Translations under genes and position numbers: made by a program
Assembly (NCBI GenBank): GCA_009760855.2
Contig: WPIO01000007.1
Coordinates: 1,290,001-1,354,000 of the forward strand
Source: Cristatella mucedo
Lineage: Eukaryota; Bryozoa; Phylactolaemata; Cristatellidae
Reading direction: 5' to 3'
DNA: 64,000 nucleotides
Notes under the pieces: model-generated
Databases searched by the model: none
The model's input: only the letters and a program-made list of their open reading frames with translations
What the model was told of the DNA's origin: nothing
Part shown: positions 1-36,728 of the stretch, piece after piece
How the letters are laid out: the number at the start of each line of letters is the position of its first letter
How positions within the stretch are numbered: the stretch's first letter is position 1

Positions 1-2278
1 GATGGAGCCGATCCTATTTCTAGTTCTTCTTTTTCAGTGAAGAGTTCCATCGCCCCGGAAGCCGAACAACTTGGCCAAACGCGCACTCCTCCACTGCCAT
101 ACCTGAGAATAAGCTACTAGCAGTCCGGGTGATACTCTTTACCATGTTTACAGCTTACGAAAGCCTTCGGTTAGCCAGCCCCGTGGATCATGAATTTACT
201 TTAGTCAGTTTTAGTCAGAACGGTTCGAGGCTTCAGTCATCGACTGTAAAGTGGGTAGGTCGTCGTGCCTGTTACTGATGGCTTAGTATTGTCACTCAAT
301 AATTGGCAGCTAGCATTTGCTGACACGTCTATAAGTGCCGTAAGCCCCCCCCTACAAACTACATCGATACTTACACGTTTGCCGATGGCCCCTTTCAAGG
401 ACTCGGAGAGAACTCAAAGAGGGGCTTTCCTTTGACCCAGTGCAGGGCTTCACAGGGCAGCAATCCCTTTTCATCGTATGGCTGGTGAGAGCATTACATG
501 TCGTGCAAGGTACCACGCTGAGAATATTTCTTTGGGTTATAGCTGAACAGTCCCCTTGTTAGCACCAAGTTTCCGTGTCTTCTTTGCGTTACTTAAACTA
601 ATCTTGTGATAGGCAGCCATTAAAATCAAACTTGTCTGTTAAGTTCCTTCGTCGTTCCCATGGCTTGAGAGCACTGTATGAGCGGTTCCATGCAAATGGG
701 GCACCAGAAATAAGAATTAAATATCGCACCATCCATGCACAACTGCGTGCACAGAAAAAGCTTGAGCCGTTTGGTGTGCAAGTAGGATAATCAAAATGCC
801 AGTAAAAAAAACATGTAAGGTAAAAAAAATATCATTCCTAGCTTTGGGGTGTTTTCGTTTCTGATAGTTATCGGCATGCCGGCGAATCGTAAGTGAGTCC
901 ACTTTTCAGGTATTGAATCGGAGTTACATATAACTAAGCTCACCTGCCAGGGAACCTCCAGTGGCTACTAGTTGTTAAGTAAACATTGTCTAATACCAAT
1001 CGTCAATACTTTTTCGTGTGAGTGTATATATGCAAACGTATATACATATACATACAGCCAGCAAGTCCCCCAAGTCTCGAAGACTAACACTCTAACACTG
1101 CAGTCAAACACAATGTATTCTGCAATGAAACCCACACGAACTGCAGGCCTTTGGAATGAGCATCACAAGAAACATCAGAGGTTGTCTGTGACAAGCCTTC
1201 ATTCCCTACAGAGGCAGAGAAAACGGCAGCAAAGTACAGAAAAACAAAAAGAAAATGGCAACCTTAGAAGAGGAGAGCAGCATTTACCGAAAAGGAAGAG
1301 TTTTTAGTTAAGTAGTGCACCAGCAGGCAGTCAGAAAATAAACTTGTCTTGTTCGAACAACGCTGAGGACAACCACACAATGCTAAAGGTGACCACGGCA
1401 GAATCAGCTGGTTCCATTTACCTTTACTGGTAACCTGGACATGTTCTTAGCAAACAGCAGTCATCCAGCAGATTCTATTTGCCTTAGTGGCTATCTAAAA
1501 ATCTCTGTTAACAATGTCTGAGCAGCCATTTGTATCAAAATGGGCCGGCCGGCATGACTCTTGCCACTGAAATTAGAGGTTGTGGACTCAACTCGCCAGC
1601 GAGAGACGATATATTTTCTTTCTTTCAAGAGCTGTGATGCACACCTCTGGGGCGTTAGATGCTATATAAATACGACTGACAGATCGGCAAAGGTCTACAG
1701 TTAGCTTCTGGCAGGTAACAATGATAATCAAACACTCTCGTGAACTTGGTAAGAACTGCAATTTCTAACCCCATTAAAAATGGTACAGCAATCCTATCTT
1801 CATCATCATACACATTTTAATAATATAATAACGTGTTAATGATCCTAAGAGGATTAGATCTGTTTCTAAGCACTGCACACATACCTAACTTAAATCGATC
1901 ACCAAAGTAACAATGACTGTGAACAACTAAGGAAAAGGAAATTACAAGGGAGTTACTGCACAATGCATCAGATCTGACTTCGTGGAAAACTTGTCTCTCG
2001 GCTATATATTCAAGTTATATCTTCTGAAGGCTGAACAGATGGATGCCTTATGAATTGGGCAAATAGGAAGCTCTTCTGCTTCTCCATCAGAGGCCGTTTG
2101 TGAGTAAGGAATAAGAAATTCACGAGACAATCTTACAGAAGGTAAGTAAGGACTTTATATTTTTATAACTGTCACATCAGTGTAGCAATTGTGACAAATT
2201 GTTGAAACATTCAAAAGTTCACAATATTAGAAATATATGTCCAGTACAAGATCAGCCCTAGCATCATGAAGCAAGTAC
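1..2278. other. Left-edge stretch, probably myosin intron
   Basis: I find no continuation of the myosin TH1/TH2/SH3 tail on the minus strand and no other recognisable coding exon. There is no clear repeat of the families seen elsewhere in the window. It most likely belongs to the intron following exon 20. Confidence 0.4.
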
Positions 2279-28249
<25,971 letters not shown>

Positions 28250-28740
28250 GTTTCGGTGGCTTATCGATGTAAGCCAACTGGCGAAGTCAACACCATCGGC
28301 CCCCTTAGCCCCTTCCGAATAGGAAGTAATGTTTTCGCACGGAAGTAAACCGGAACCATCTGACGAGAGTGCAGCCCGTAGCTACACTAACCTAGTACGT
28401 ACATCAAGGTGAAATTATATTCTTTATTTTATTTTTAAATTTAAGAAGAGGACTCAGTAGACTTTTACTTACTTTACTATCCCTATGGTTAGTACTACTG
28501 ACGCACGCCGACCACTGATGGGGCTCGTTCATAGGCGTACGGGGGGGTTCGCCGGACCCTCAGTTATGGGCGCCTTTCGCGACATAGAAAACCATTATTT
28601 ATTCTGTCAAAGTAACTAGAAATTATTTGAAAATATCAATACAATTTTTACCCATCGTACTGTGACAATAAGTAGCAAACTGAACCGGCGGCGACGCTTC
28701 ATGCCGGAATGCGCGCGTAGAAGCTCCCTTTTGAAGCCCC
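28250..28740. promoter_or_regulatory. Putative shared promoter of myosin (-) and CNBP (+)
   Basis: The myosin start codon (28249, minus) and the probable first CNBP exon (ending about 28818, plus) point away from each other, leaving under 500 bp. Motifs seen: ACGGAAGTAA and GGAAGTAATG (ETS/GABP-like cores) around 28320-28350 and TGCGCGCG (NRF1-like) near 28710. Transcription starts are not determined and no TATA box is evident. Inferred from arrangement. Confidence 0.4.
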
Positions 28741-28818
28741 ATGAGGACGAAAGCAGTTGGAATTCACCCGGGACGAGAGTTACGAGGTTTTGTTGAGGAC
28801 GTGGTTGAGTTGAAGGAG
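28741..28818 (+). other. Possible CNBP 5' UTR exon carrying an upstream ORF
   Basis: An ATG at 28741 opens 26 codons to a possible donor (GGAG|GTACAG). Joined to the acceptor before 29757, the frame would continue GAG TCA TGA, stopping on a TGA that overlaps the CNBP ATG (ATGA). Exon use is unproven. Confidence 0.3.
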
Positions 28819-28925
28819 GTACAGTACTTTGAAAAGCTCTGTCATTGATACCTGATTAGTATTTTAGTACCCTTTACTTGCTGTTATTTTCGAATTCGTC
28901 AACTTTGTTCCGAATGTGACCCGTT

Positions 28926-28945
28926 TCGCCCGCCATTTTTGGCGG
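28926..28945. promoter_or_regulatory. YY1-like site
   Basis: CGCCCGCCATTTTTGGCGG contains CCGCCATTTTTGG, close to the YY1 core, with an inverted CGCCA/TGGCG arrangement. It lies just downstream of the possible first CNBP exon. By motif only. Confidence 0.3.
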
Positions 28946-29761
28946 CCGTGAAGCGGCGCCATGTGCTTAACCCTTATACCTACTAGCGCGTTTAGCTATA
29001 CTCCTCGAGTGGTTAATTTGTTCATTGTGAACGCCGTGCATTTGGCTGTGTGACCATCAGTGTGAGTACGCGGGAGGTCGTCAATATAGATAAGCGGCCT
29101 TGCTAGTCGTTACCTTGCAAAGTCGTTACCTTGACAGGGTAAGTTTCACGACCTTGTTAGTTTTACGATCAATCTTAATGATGTACCGCGATTTATAAAC
29201 CTTGTTAGCCCCATCTGAAAATTGATTTCAAGTCACGTATTTTATCGCCGCGCAATATCGCCATGATAGGAGGCTTTTAGCAAGGTGCCCAGTTGATACC
29301 TACTGACCTCGTTACACGCGATTTGGTCATTTTACGACATTGATAAATGCTCAATAATTGTGCATAGCTGAGAAATCGCTTGGTCCGTTTTTTTATTTGG
29401 CTGTACAATGTAGGGTTCGCTTTGTTTGCTCCCGGAGCCTTAGCTGCATAACTCGGTACTCTGAACTATTTTATTGTGCTTATCAGCGTTTCTGCATGAT
29501 AGTCGTTGTATTATCTAGATGCCTATTTAGGCCGCATGGTGCAGGCTGTATTATTTGGCCCTCACTGGGAAATATCATGGTTCGTAGTCATGTGTATTTA
29601 AATAGTTCTGCTAAAGTCAATCATGCAGTTGCCAAATTTGCAGATGCTAGTTGTAGCTTAAAAGCCTGACGTGTCCACAGGTAGGTGTTTGACATGTGTA
29701 TAATGTGCGTGCGTGCTTTTTGCATCACTGTAACTTGTACATGTAATGCATTGTAGGAGTC

Positions 29762-29930
29762 ATGAGTGAGAACAAGTGTTACAACTGTGGAAGGACGGGG
29801 CACTTTGCCCGTGATTGTCGCGATGGTGGTGACAGCTTCCGAGGTGGCCGTGGTAGCGGTGGCGGCTTCCGTGGTGGTGCTGGTGGAGCACCGAGAGGAG
29901 GAGGTAATGCTGGTGGCCGTCCACGAGGCG
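29762..29930 (+). CDS. CNBP: CNBP exon 1 (coding): knuckle 1 and RGG box
   Basis: 169 nt: MSENK, then the first knuckle and the GGRGSGGGFRGGAGGAPRGG segment. The donor is GTAAGTC. The same exon probably starts at 29757. Confidence 0.95.
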
Positions 29931-30502
29931 GTAAGTCGAGCTGGGTGTCTTATGGTCTTTAATATGCATGAACACATAAGTAAATGGACTTTTAATTACA
30001 GGTGGTTGCTACAATTGCGGCAAGACGGGCCACGTGCAGCGTGACTGCCCCGATGGTGACTCCAAGACTTGCTACACCTGCGGACAAGGAGGACACATAG
30101 CTCGTGATTGCCCGGATGGAGGAAGTGCCCAGAGAGATGATGACTCGCGAAAATGCTACAACTGTGGAAAGGGAGGTCATCTTTCCCGTGATTGTCCTGA
30201 GGGAGGTTCGAGAGGTGGAAGTATGGGTGCAAGCCATGGTGGTGGTGACTCGTGCTATAAGTGAGTAGTAACTTGTGGCCACAAGAAGCTTGTTCGGTAC
30301 CTATAAAATCATGATGTAGTAATTTTTAGCACTGACATGCTATTCCAAGATTGCTGTCATTTGTAGGTGTGGTGAATCCGGGCACTTTGCCAGGGAGTGT
30401 CCTAGCAATACCAGCAACGATAGAAGCCGAGACCGCGATGTGAAGTGCTACAGGTGCCAGGAGGTCGGCCACTTCGCTAGAGATTGCAAAGCTGCTGAGT
30501 GA
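29762..30502 (+). CDS. CNBP: CNBP-type CCHC zinc-knuckle nucleic-acid-binding protein, complete
   Basis: Binds single-stranded RNA and DNA and acts in translation and transcription control by family knowledge. Three exons: 29762-29930, 30002-30260, 30367-30502; GT-AG introns, phases 1 and 2, 187 residues. Six CX2CX4HX4C knuckles at residues 6-19, 59-72, 80-93, 108-121, 141-154 and 170-183 (e.g. CYNCGRTGHFARDC, CYRCQEVGHFARDC). Residues 22-58 form a Gly/Arg-rich RGG box between knuckles 1 and 2, as in CNBP. Vertebrate CNBP has about 177 residues and seven knuckles, so one knuckle fewer is seen. The start is the first in-frame ATG after the acceptor at 29757. A poly(A) signal follows at 30817. 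Confidence 0.95.
30002..30260 (+). CDS. CNBP: CNBP exon 2: knuckles 2-4
   Basis: 259 nt after the acceptor TTAATTACAG. It contains CYNCGKTGHVQRDC, CYTCGQGGHIARDC and CYNCGKGGHLSRDC and ends within the lysine codon of knuckle 5. The donor is GTGAGT. Confidence 0.95.
30367..30502 (+). CDS. CNBP: CNBP exon 3: knuckles 5-6 and stop
   Basis: 136 nt after TCATTTGTAG. It completes knuckle 5 (CYKCGESGHFAREC), encodes knuckle 6, and ends DCKAAE and TGA. Confidence 0.95.
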
Positions 30503-30840
30503 TTCCTGAAGGCACATGGATAAAGAATTACACAATTTTGTTTTATGCCTTCAGGCATCCGTGGAGCTCTGGTTGTTAGTGGCTGTCCATCGTCGATTGG
30601 TGCCTCGTTGTCATGGATTTAGGCGTTTTGCTTAGGAGACATTGCGTTTTCTAAGTCGGTCACAATATCGTTGGAATTGTTGGTTATGGAGCAATGTTTG
30701 TCATTGCATGTAAAGGGCTGTGAGCATGGCATTAAGCACATTTATAAGACCTGTACTATACGTTTTTACCAGACATTGTGTAGTTCTCTGGTGCACCTCA
30801 ATTGATGGTGCTTATCAATAAACATGTGGTTTAAGATCCT
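30503..30840 (+). other. CNBP: CNBP 3' UTR
   Basis: Runs from the stop codon to just after the poly(A) signal; the exact cleavage site is estimated from the GT-rich TGTTTTGTGTG that follows. Confidence 0.6.
30817..30822 (+). terminator. CNBP: Poly(A) signal AATAAA for CNBP
   Basis: Canonical hexamer 315 bp after the stop codon, followed about 20 bp later by a GT-rich element at 30840-30850. Confidence 0.8.
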
Positions 30841-31289
30841 GTTTTGTGTGAAAGCTTGATGTGATGCAACATTTATGATATATACTGAAGCCCATTGACA
30901 GTACTTGGCGTAAAGCTGTGATGGGCTTTGTGCGAACTTGGGAGTTATGAACTAACTAGATTTACTAGCATTTACCGATTATAGTCTTCCAGGGGATATG
31001 AAATGCAGTCGAAGTATCGTATAAAGACAGAACAAGATAAATCCAACAGACTAATGTAGACACGCGCCTTGCTACGTTGGCCATGATATTTATTACTCTG
31101 AGCCCTAGTATGGTCATGCTAGGTTGGCGATTTCATTGTGATAAAGGTAGATAATCTGTATCCACAGTCGAGCCAGCTGGATTAAATGCAAATGCTTCTT
31201 ATAATTATTACTGGTACTGATAATTCCAACAATAGCAGGCCCTAATTGGCTTGATCGCTGGATTTAAAAATCCTTATCGTGATAACATT

Positions 31290-31455
31290 GTTGATAAAGC
31301 GCCCTCGGAGAACTTGATGAGTCTAAGAGCATTTTATTTGATGCAAAGGAGACACGATCGAATGGTTAGTGGTAGCATACTCAATAAAAAACAAAAGCAA
31401 CATGGTTAGGGTGACATGCACAGGTCAGCATGCAAGCTTGATTAGTGGCAGCATG
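31290..31455 (-). mobile_element. LINE-A 3' end
   Basis: The plus strand reads AAGCGCCCTCGGAGAACTTG, then ATCGAATGGTTAGTGGTAGC and ACATGCACAGGTCAGCATGC: reverse complement of the LINE-A tail and 3' UTR. The coding part is missing. Confidence 0.7.
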
Positions 31456-31849
31456 CTTTGATTAGATTTTGTTTTGCCAAGCGAGGCACCAACAAAGCAG
31501 GGCATGCCTTCATGCGTGTGCAAACCTGCTGAGTGTCTGCCTCGCGTGCTTTTATGTGAGCGTGTGCAAGAATAGAAGGTCACGCCTCACGTTTGCCGTG
31601 CTTATGGTAAAGCGAGGCGTTAGCGGGTGACCTGCGGCTGTGGCTATGGCAATACTTTAAGCCAGCAAGTACTTTCTCTGACCAGACACTAGTTGATAGC
31701 ATATTCGTTGCCGCCAGCTGTGCAATAAAGTGCAGCCCGCCGATACTACGCCGTCGAACCACACTCGAACGGAGCTACGACTGCTACATACGGCTGGCTA
31801 CTGCGACTCTTGTGCTTCAACTAATAGCTTGCCGTGATAATAATGACAC

Positions 31850-31908
31850 GTGATAAAGCACCATCGGATAACTCAAAATCTCTTTCTAGGCGCTTCACAC
31901 TCCCTGCA
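31850..31908 (-). mobile_element. LINE-A/SINE-A tail
   Basis: AAAGCACCATCGGATAACTC and ATCTCTTTCTAGGCGCTT on the plus strand are the terminal hairpin in reverse. Confidence 0.6.
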
Positions 31909-31990
31909 AAAGAATGATTGCTATCGCCAAGCCGTTGAAAGTCGAACAGGTGCACTGGGGTAGCTCTCAGCTTAGCCGCGATGGGAGCCC

Positions 31991-32228
31991 TTGCATTAGT
32001 GGGGTCGACTTGGGCGCCTAGTACAGACCCAGCTCCTGACCCACCTAGCTCAGGTTAGAATGAGCTTTATGCAGGCGATGCGGTTAGGAGATGGAGCGAC
32101 TAATGTGCTTGTCTTAGCGGGTTCGACTAGGACACGTAGTACAGGCCCGGCTCCTGGTCTGCCCGCTAAAGTTAGAATGAAGCCTGGTGCAGGCGATGCG
32201 GTCAGGATGTGCACCGACTAATATGCTG
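31991..32228. repeat. Tandem duplication, two units of about 117 bp
   Basis: Unit 1 (31991-32107) and unit 2 (32108-32228) share the order GTACAGACC/GTACAGGCC, GGTTAGAATGA/AGTTAGAATGA, GCAGGCGATGCGGT and CGACTAATGTG/CGACTAATATG, with clear divergence. Function unknown. Confidence 0.75.
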
Positions 32229-32269
32229 AAGTAGAAATAGCAGCTACGCGCGAGGTCAGGAGTTGACCC

Positions 32270-32442
32270 AGTGCATGTAACCCCTAACCATGTTATTCAT
32301 TTTGTTTGTTTTTCAAGCATGATTTTACTTACTATTCTATTGCGTATCACTTTGCAGCAAATGTAAAGCGCCTAGAAAGAGATTAAGTTCTCTGAGGGCG
32401 CCTTATCAAGTGCAATATTATTATTATTATTATTATTAGAGG
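32270..32442 (+). mobile_element. LINE-A 3' end with intact hairpin
   Basis: CATGTAACCCCTAACCATG, then GTAAAGCGCCTAGAAAGAGA, GTTCTCTGAGGGCGCC, ending in six ATT units. A well-preserved tail. Confidence 0.78.
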
Positions 32443-32656
32443 AGAGAGAATATAATGGGACTGACAGAGCTCGGGGCTGCAGCTTTTGTAGTCGATGCGA
32501 GACTACGCTTCGAGAGCACGAGAGACGAACCTACGGCGACGAACAGCTAAGTGCAACTTAGACTGTGTAGTTGTGCTCTGCCGGCTACTCAGTTAGCTGC
32601 TCGTACCTTGAGGTGCTGTAGCGGTCGGACTTCGGGGTTGAGACAATCGCTAGCGA

Positions 32657-32818
32657 CGCGCGCATAGGATAGTTTATTATACGCGGGCTTCGGGAGTTCG
32701 TGCAGTTAGCTCCGCCGGTCCGGTACGCGCCGCGTAAACGCATAGGGTAGTTGGTTGTACTCGGGCTTCGGGAGTTCGAGCAGTTAACTCCTTCGGTCCG
32801 GTACGCGCCGGCGCGTAA
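32657..32818. repeat. Tandem duplication, two units of about 80 bp
   Basis: Both units contain CGCATAGG, CGGGCTTCGGGAGTTCG, GCAGTTA, CTCC and GGTCCGGTACGCGCCG in that order. The sequence is CpG-rich. Confidence 0.8.
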
Positions 32819-34674
32819 CCACTACTAACAGGCCCACAATAAACTGTTGCTTTCGGCAGTTGTGGCCGCCTGTGTTTTAACCGCACTGCAGCGCTGCATC
32901 ACACAGTCCACCGGTAACCAGCCGACGGGGACGAGCTTCTCTTCGCGGTTACACAGGCAGCTGCTACTCAGCCGTTTCTGCTGCTGCCCGCGGCTTACAC
33001 TAATAGCGTCAGTGGAAGAAAATAGATCGAGAGGTAAATCCTGAATAGTCAGGATGCACTATCGAACATCAGCCAAGGCATGGATGTAGATAGCAAATTA
33101 TTAATTATCGTAAAGAGCTGGCAGTTTATGCAGTTGAGTGAGAGTAATGTATGAGAATAAACGAGTGAGAATAATGTAGCAATTATATAGCATCCTTTTC
33201 AGCGTATACAAAATAGATTTAGTTCTCTTGGGGCACTGCACAAATGTTTTATCATTATTGCAGCGTCCTAAGAGAACTAAGACTCCTCACGGAATTCGCT
33301 TGTGTGTTTGATGCTCTTACTTTACCATTTATAAACAAGGCTAACCAAGCAAGTATATTCCGGGTCACGATTTAGAGCCACTCACTCCAGCGAGGAAAAC
33401 TACGGATCGTGGAAGTGCCACGTGCGCCTGCTGCATGTGCTGTTGTAATTAGCGAAGCGTCGCTCACCGACGTATGCTTCACCTGCGGCCAAGAACTACG
33501 CCAAGATTGACGCAGCACAGCATCAGGCCCCTAATGTACGCTATATTTCTCGACGTAGCTGCTGTGATTCATCGAGCTCTCGCATGCGTGAGCGATGAGA
33601 GAAATAAAGCTAGTCTCGTTTACTGCTCACGTCCGCTCTGGCGCCGTGTCTCTGTGAGACTCGGCCACTAGAATGGCTGCCGCCGGAGCCACTGTAATAC
33701 TACAGAAGTCAGTTCCGAAGTCAAGGAACCGCGGACTGCAGCGTCGGTAGCCAACAGTCTAAGAATTAAAGCTTTACGCAGCTAATTTGTTGTCGTCGGA
33801 GAATCGGATGTCGGACGACGACGACTCTGAAGCTGATGAACTCTGAACTCCGACGACTCTGAAGCAGCATTTCAGCTCGGCATGAAGAAGCCAAACCATG
33901 ACCGGGTGAGCTTTGTTGGCTAAAGTAAAAGTTCTAGTCGGTTGTTTTTTATTAACTCGGGAGTCCCCGAAGTTCATTCTAATAAGACGGCGCGGCAAGA
34001 TTTTTTTTATTTTGAACAACAGCATTGCAGTCGTATTTATCTAACCTCCAGTCGCTTAACGGCTTTTTCGGTAGCCGTGCCAGCACCGAGTCGAAAGTAT
34101 ACAACTCATCACTCGAACCTATCTGATAAGTTAATGCGCGTCAGTTGAGACGTAGACATTCCTGTTCGATCCTTCTTCCTCTTTACGCTGCTACGTCTGC
34201 TTCGCAAGGTTGGACTGCAGCCTGGCGGCAGCAGCCAGTCATCGCAAGACCGCGCGCATAGCAAAGTGATTTCGAGAGCTCGGCACGCTTCGCTCCAGCG
34301 TTCGCCGCTCGCGTTAGCGGGAGAGGATCGTCATGCAAAGAAGCTGCAGACGACCAGTCATCGGACAGAGACGTACCGGTCGCAGCTCAGCTATTCCGGG
34401 CGCAATTACAAGCGCCTTGGGCGTCGATGACGCAAAGAAAGAAATGCTTGACACGGAAAATGCACCAGCTGGTATCGCGCTCGAAAGCGCTTCAAGTCAG
34501 TATTGATTAGGACGTTGAACGCGCCCAATTGTTAGCGAATCGTTTTACTTAGCTTAAACTGACTGACGGGTGCCTTCCTTCCTCTACCTACGCACATCGC
34601 ACCCAAACTCTTGACCGCCCACCTCCCTGTGTCCGTCTACTTTGCCCGATCGTTGCTACGACCAGCCGCGCTTA
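32819..34674. other. CpG-rich unassigned stretch
   Basis: No gene I can support. It contains two facing LINE-A-like tails at about 33195-33262 (+) and 33265-33300 (-), and otherwise GC-richer sequence with short open frames on both strands that match no family I recognise. Confidence 0.35.
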
Positions 34675-34815
34675 ACAATAATCATAATACTATATTTAAC
34701 ATAGCTTCCTCAGAGAACTCGATCTCTTTTTAGTCCCTTTACATTTGCTGCGACGGAAGCACGATCGAACGATGAGTGGTATCGTTCGCATTGACAACAA
34801 GCATGGCATGGACAG
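34675..34815 (-). mobile_element. LINE-A 3' end
   Basis: CTTCCTCAGAGAACTCGATC, TTTACATTTGCTGCGACGG and CGATCGAACGATGAGTGGTA on the plus strand are the reverse of the LINE-A tail and 3' UTR. Confidence 0.7.
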
Positions 34816-34959
34816 GGGTGCTTGGTGCTCGTTGTACACGCGTCCAACTCTCGTGCTGAATTTTGTTTTGAGTTCAAAGTTTCGCGCGAGCGCTCGATCA
34901 GTCTATCGTTGCCAAGAATGATCACTAGCTCGCCATGCGGCCGAGGCGGACAGCACTTG

Positions 34960-35515
34960 AGTGAAATTGCCCTTTCAGCCGCGCGCCGTCGTCTGCCTCG
35001 CGCGCGCACTGCCGCCTGCTGCTTTTTTGTGGCTATGCCGTGCGGCTGACACGAACCGCACTGTAAGACGTATCGGTCGGCCCGCAGTTTCAACCCGCGA
35101 TGATCTCCGAACCTCCGCCGAGGCGCCTGCGAGCGCTCTTCGTCAGAACGACTCGGCCGATTTTACCGAGCCTCCGTACGCCCAGTACTCCACGCCGACG
35201 AGAAACAAACGCCTACGAAGCTGGCGCACCGAGGCACGACTAACAAGTCGTACGCGCGCTGCCTCGACACACGCCGGCGTGGTGACGACAGTCGGGCACG
35301 GCTGCAGTACTAGCACGAGTGTATTTGCTTATTAGAGCGCCCGTACCCGAGGCGCGGCGAGTCCGCGTTGTAAACGTCGACTTCGCTATCATGTCTATTT
35401 TGCAGAGCCGCCGAGAGGCGCGAGTGAACGGCGCCAGCGTGCGGCTTGAGAGTCTCCGAAGCTCCATGAAGCGCAACTCGCTGTCCCACGAGCTGGGCCT
35501 CCATGTCGCCTAACC
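34960..35515 (+). other. CpG-dense island with coding-like frames, unknown
   Basis: High CpG density. A possible terminal exon starts after TCTATTTTGCAG at about 35406 and reads SRREARVNGASVRLESLRSS, MKRNSLSHELGLHVA, stop (35511-35513). No family recognised. It may be a real 3' exon of an unseen gene, a pseudogene or chance. Confidence 0.2.
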
Positions 35516-35935
35516 GTACATGCGGACTCGCGGCCGGTTCGCAGTCGTTCTAATTAAGCAAGAAGCACGAGTACGGTACGGGCGATTGTCATCTGGCTGA
35601 TGTGGAATGCCGACGACTCAGAGCGGAAGTAAAGCGCGCGAGCGCGTCTTGCTGGCCGTCGGGTGCTATCGTGGTGGAACCGGTTTATTAGAGAGGTGCC
35701 TCGAGTGGAGCTTGGCCACGCCGGCTCCTCATCGGACGCCCGAAGCTCAGCGAGTTGTTGTCCTACCCAAATGCGTGGGTGGCGGCGGTGGCAGCAGCTC
35801 TCCTTTCGCCCTGAGACGCCCGCAAACCCGGAGGAGACGCCTGCCCAAGGGAGTGTCGGAGAGGCCGACAACCGAGCTTGCCTCCTCAGCTTAGCGTGCC
35901 CAACACCGTGAACACTAATGATATTAAACTCATTT

Positions 35936-36018
35936 CTTATATATATATATTCTAAATATATATATATATATAATGTACGAATATATATGTATACATGAAT
36001 ATATATGTACATATATAG
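35936..36018. repeat. (TA)n-rich simple sequence
   Basis: ATATAT runs with ATGTACATATATAG-like interruptions over about 80 bp. Confidence 0.9.
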
Positions 36019-36609
36019 CTCATTTCATTAAGCTCATTTCATAGCGCTATTAAGCTCCGCGGCGCGGACAGTCCTCGCCACTCTACAGCTGCACGACAAC
36101 CGTTTTCTGGTTGTCTCGCTGGATCTTGCTGCAAAATGGCGGCAAAACTCGCTCTCTCTCCCGTTTGACGTAAGCCGAACGGTCTTCCGTGCTCAAAATG
36201 TTCGCCTTCTCGATGTCTTAAAAATCCTTAAATTTGCCTCGATAATTGAAATCTTGGTTCAATAGGTGACCGTATAACTAAACTCACGGCGGCCGTGGTG
36301 CGCGCAGATCCGGCGGGATGGCTGCTGGGAAACTCACACGCTGAGCCCAGGTCTCGCTACGTGACCGTAATGCTGCCGCATGTATGCACGCGCAGATGTA
36401 ATAGTGCGAGTGGAATATCTCGGAGTCGTACTTGACTTTAGCATTAGAGCGTTCCACGCTTTTTCTCATCGAGCACACAACTGTCGCTATCATCTCAGGA
36501 GTCACAGAGTACAGCATACCGCATAGCTCATTGTGTTCAACCGTTCGGTGCTCTCTCGCAGGTCAATATAACTGCGTGGTCTTTAAAGATTCAACTCATT
36601 GTAGCTGGC

Positions 36610-36728
36610 TAGATCCAGCACTGATCATGCTTCCTTTACAGCCTATGTAAAGGCCCTAGACAGAGATTAAGTTCTCTGGGGCGCCATACACATGCATTAT
36701 CACTATTATTGTTATTACTCTTATTGAG
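36610..36728 (+). mobile_element. LINE-A/SINE-A 3' tail
   Basis: GCCTATGTAAAGGCCCTAGA, GAGATTAAGTTCTCTGGGG and CGCCATACACATGCATTAT, then imperfect (ATT)n. Confidence 0.65.

Noticed and set aside
33380-33780. Possible solo LTR (AATAAAGC followed by a GC-rich end)
   Set aside because: No second LTR, primer-binding site, TG...CA ends or target duplication could be identified.
36284-36517. Minus-strand frame MLYSVTPEMIATVVCSMRKS... as an exon
   Set aside because: No convincing acceptor, family or neighbouring exon.
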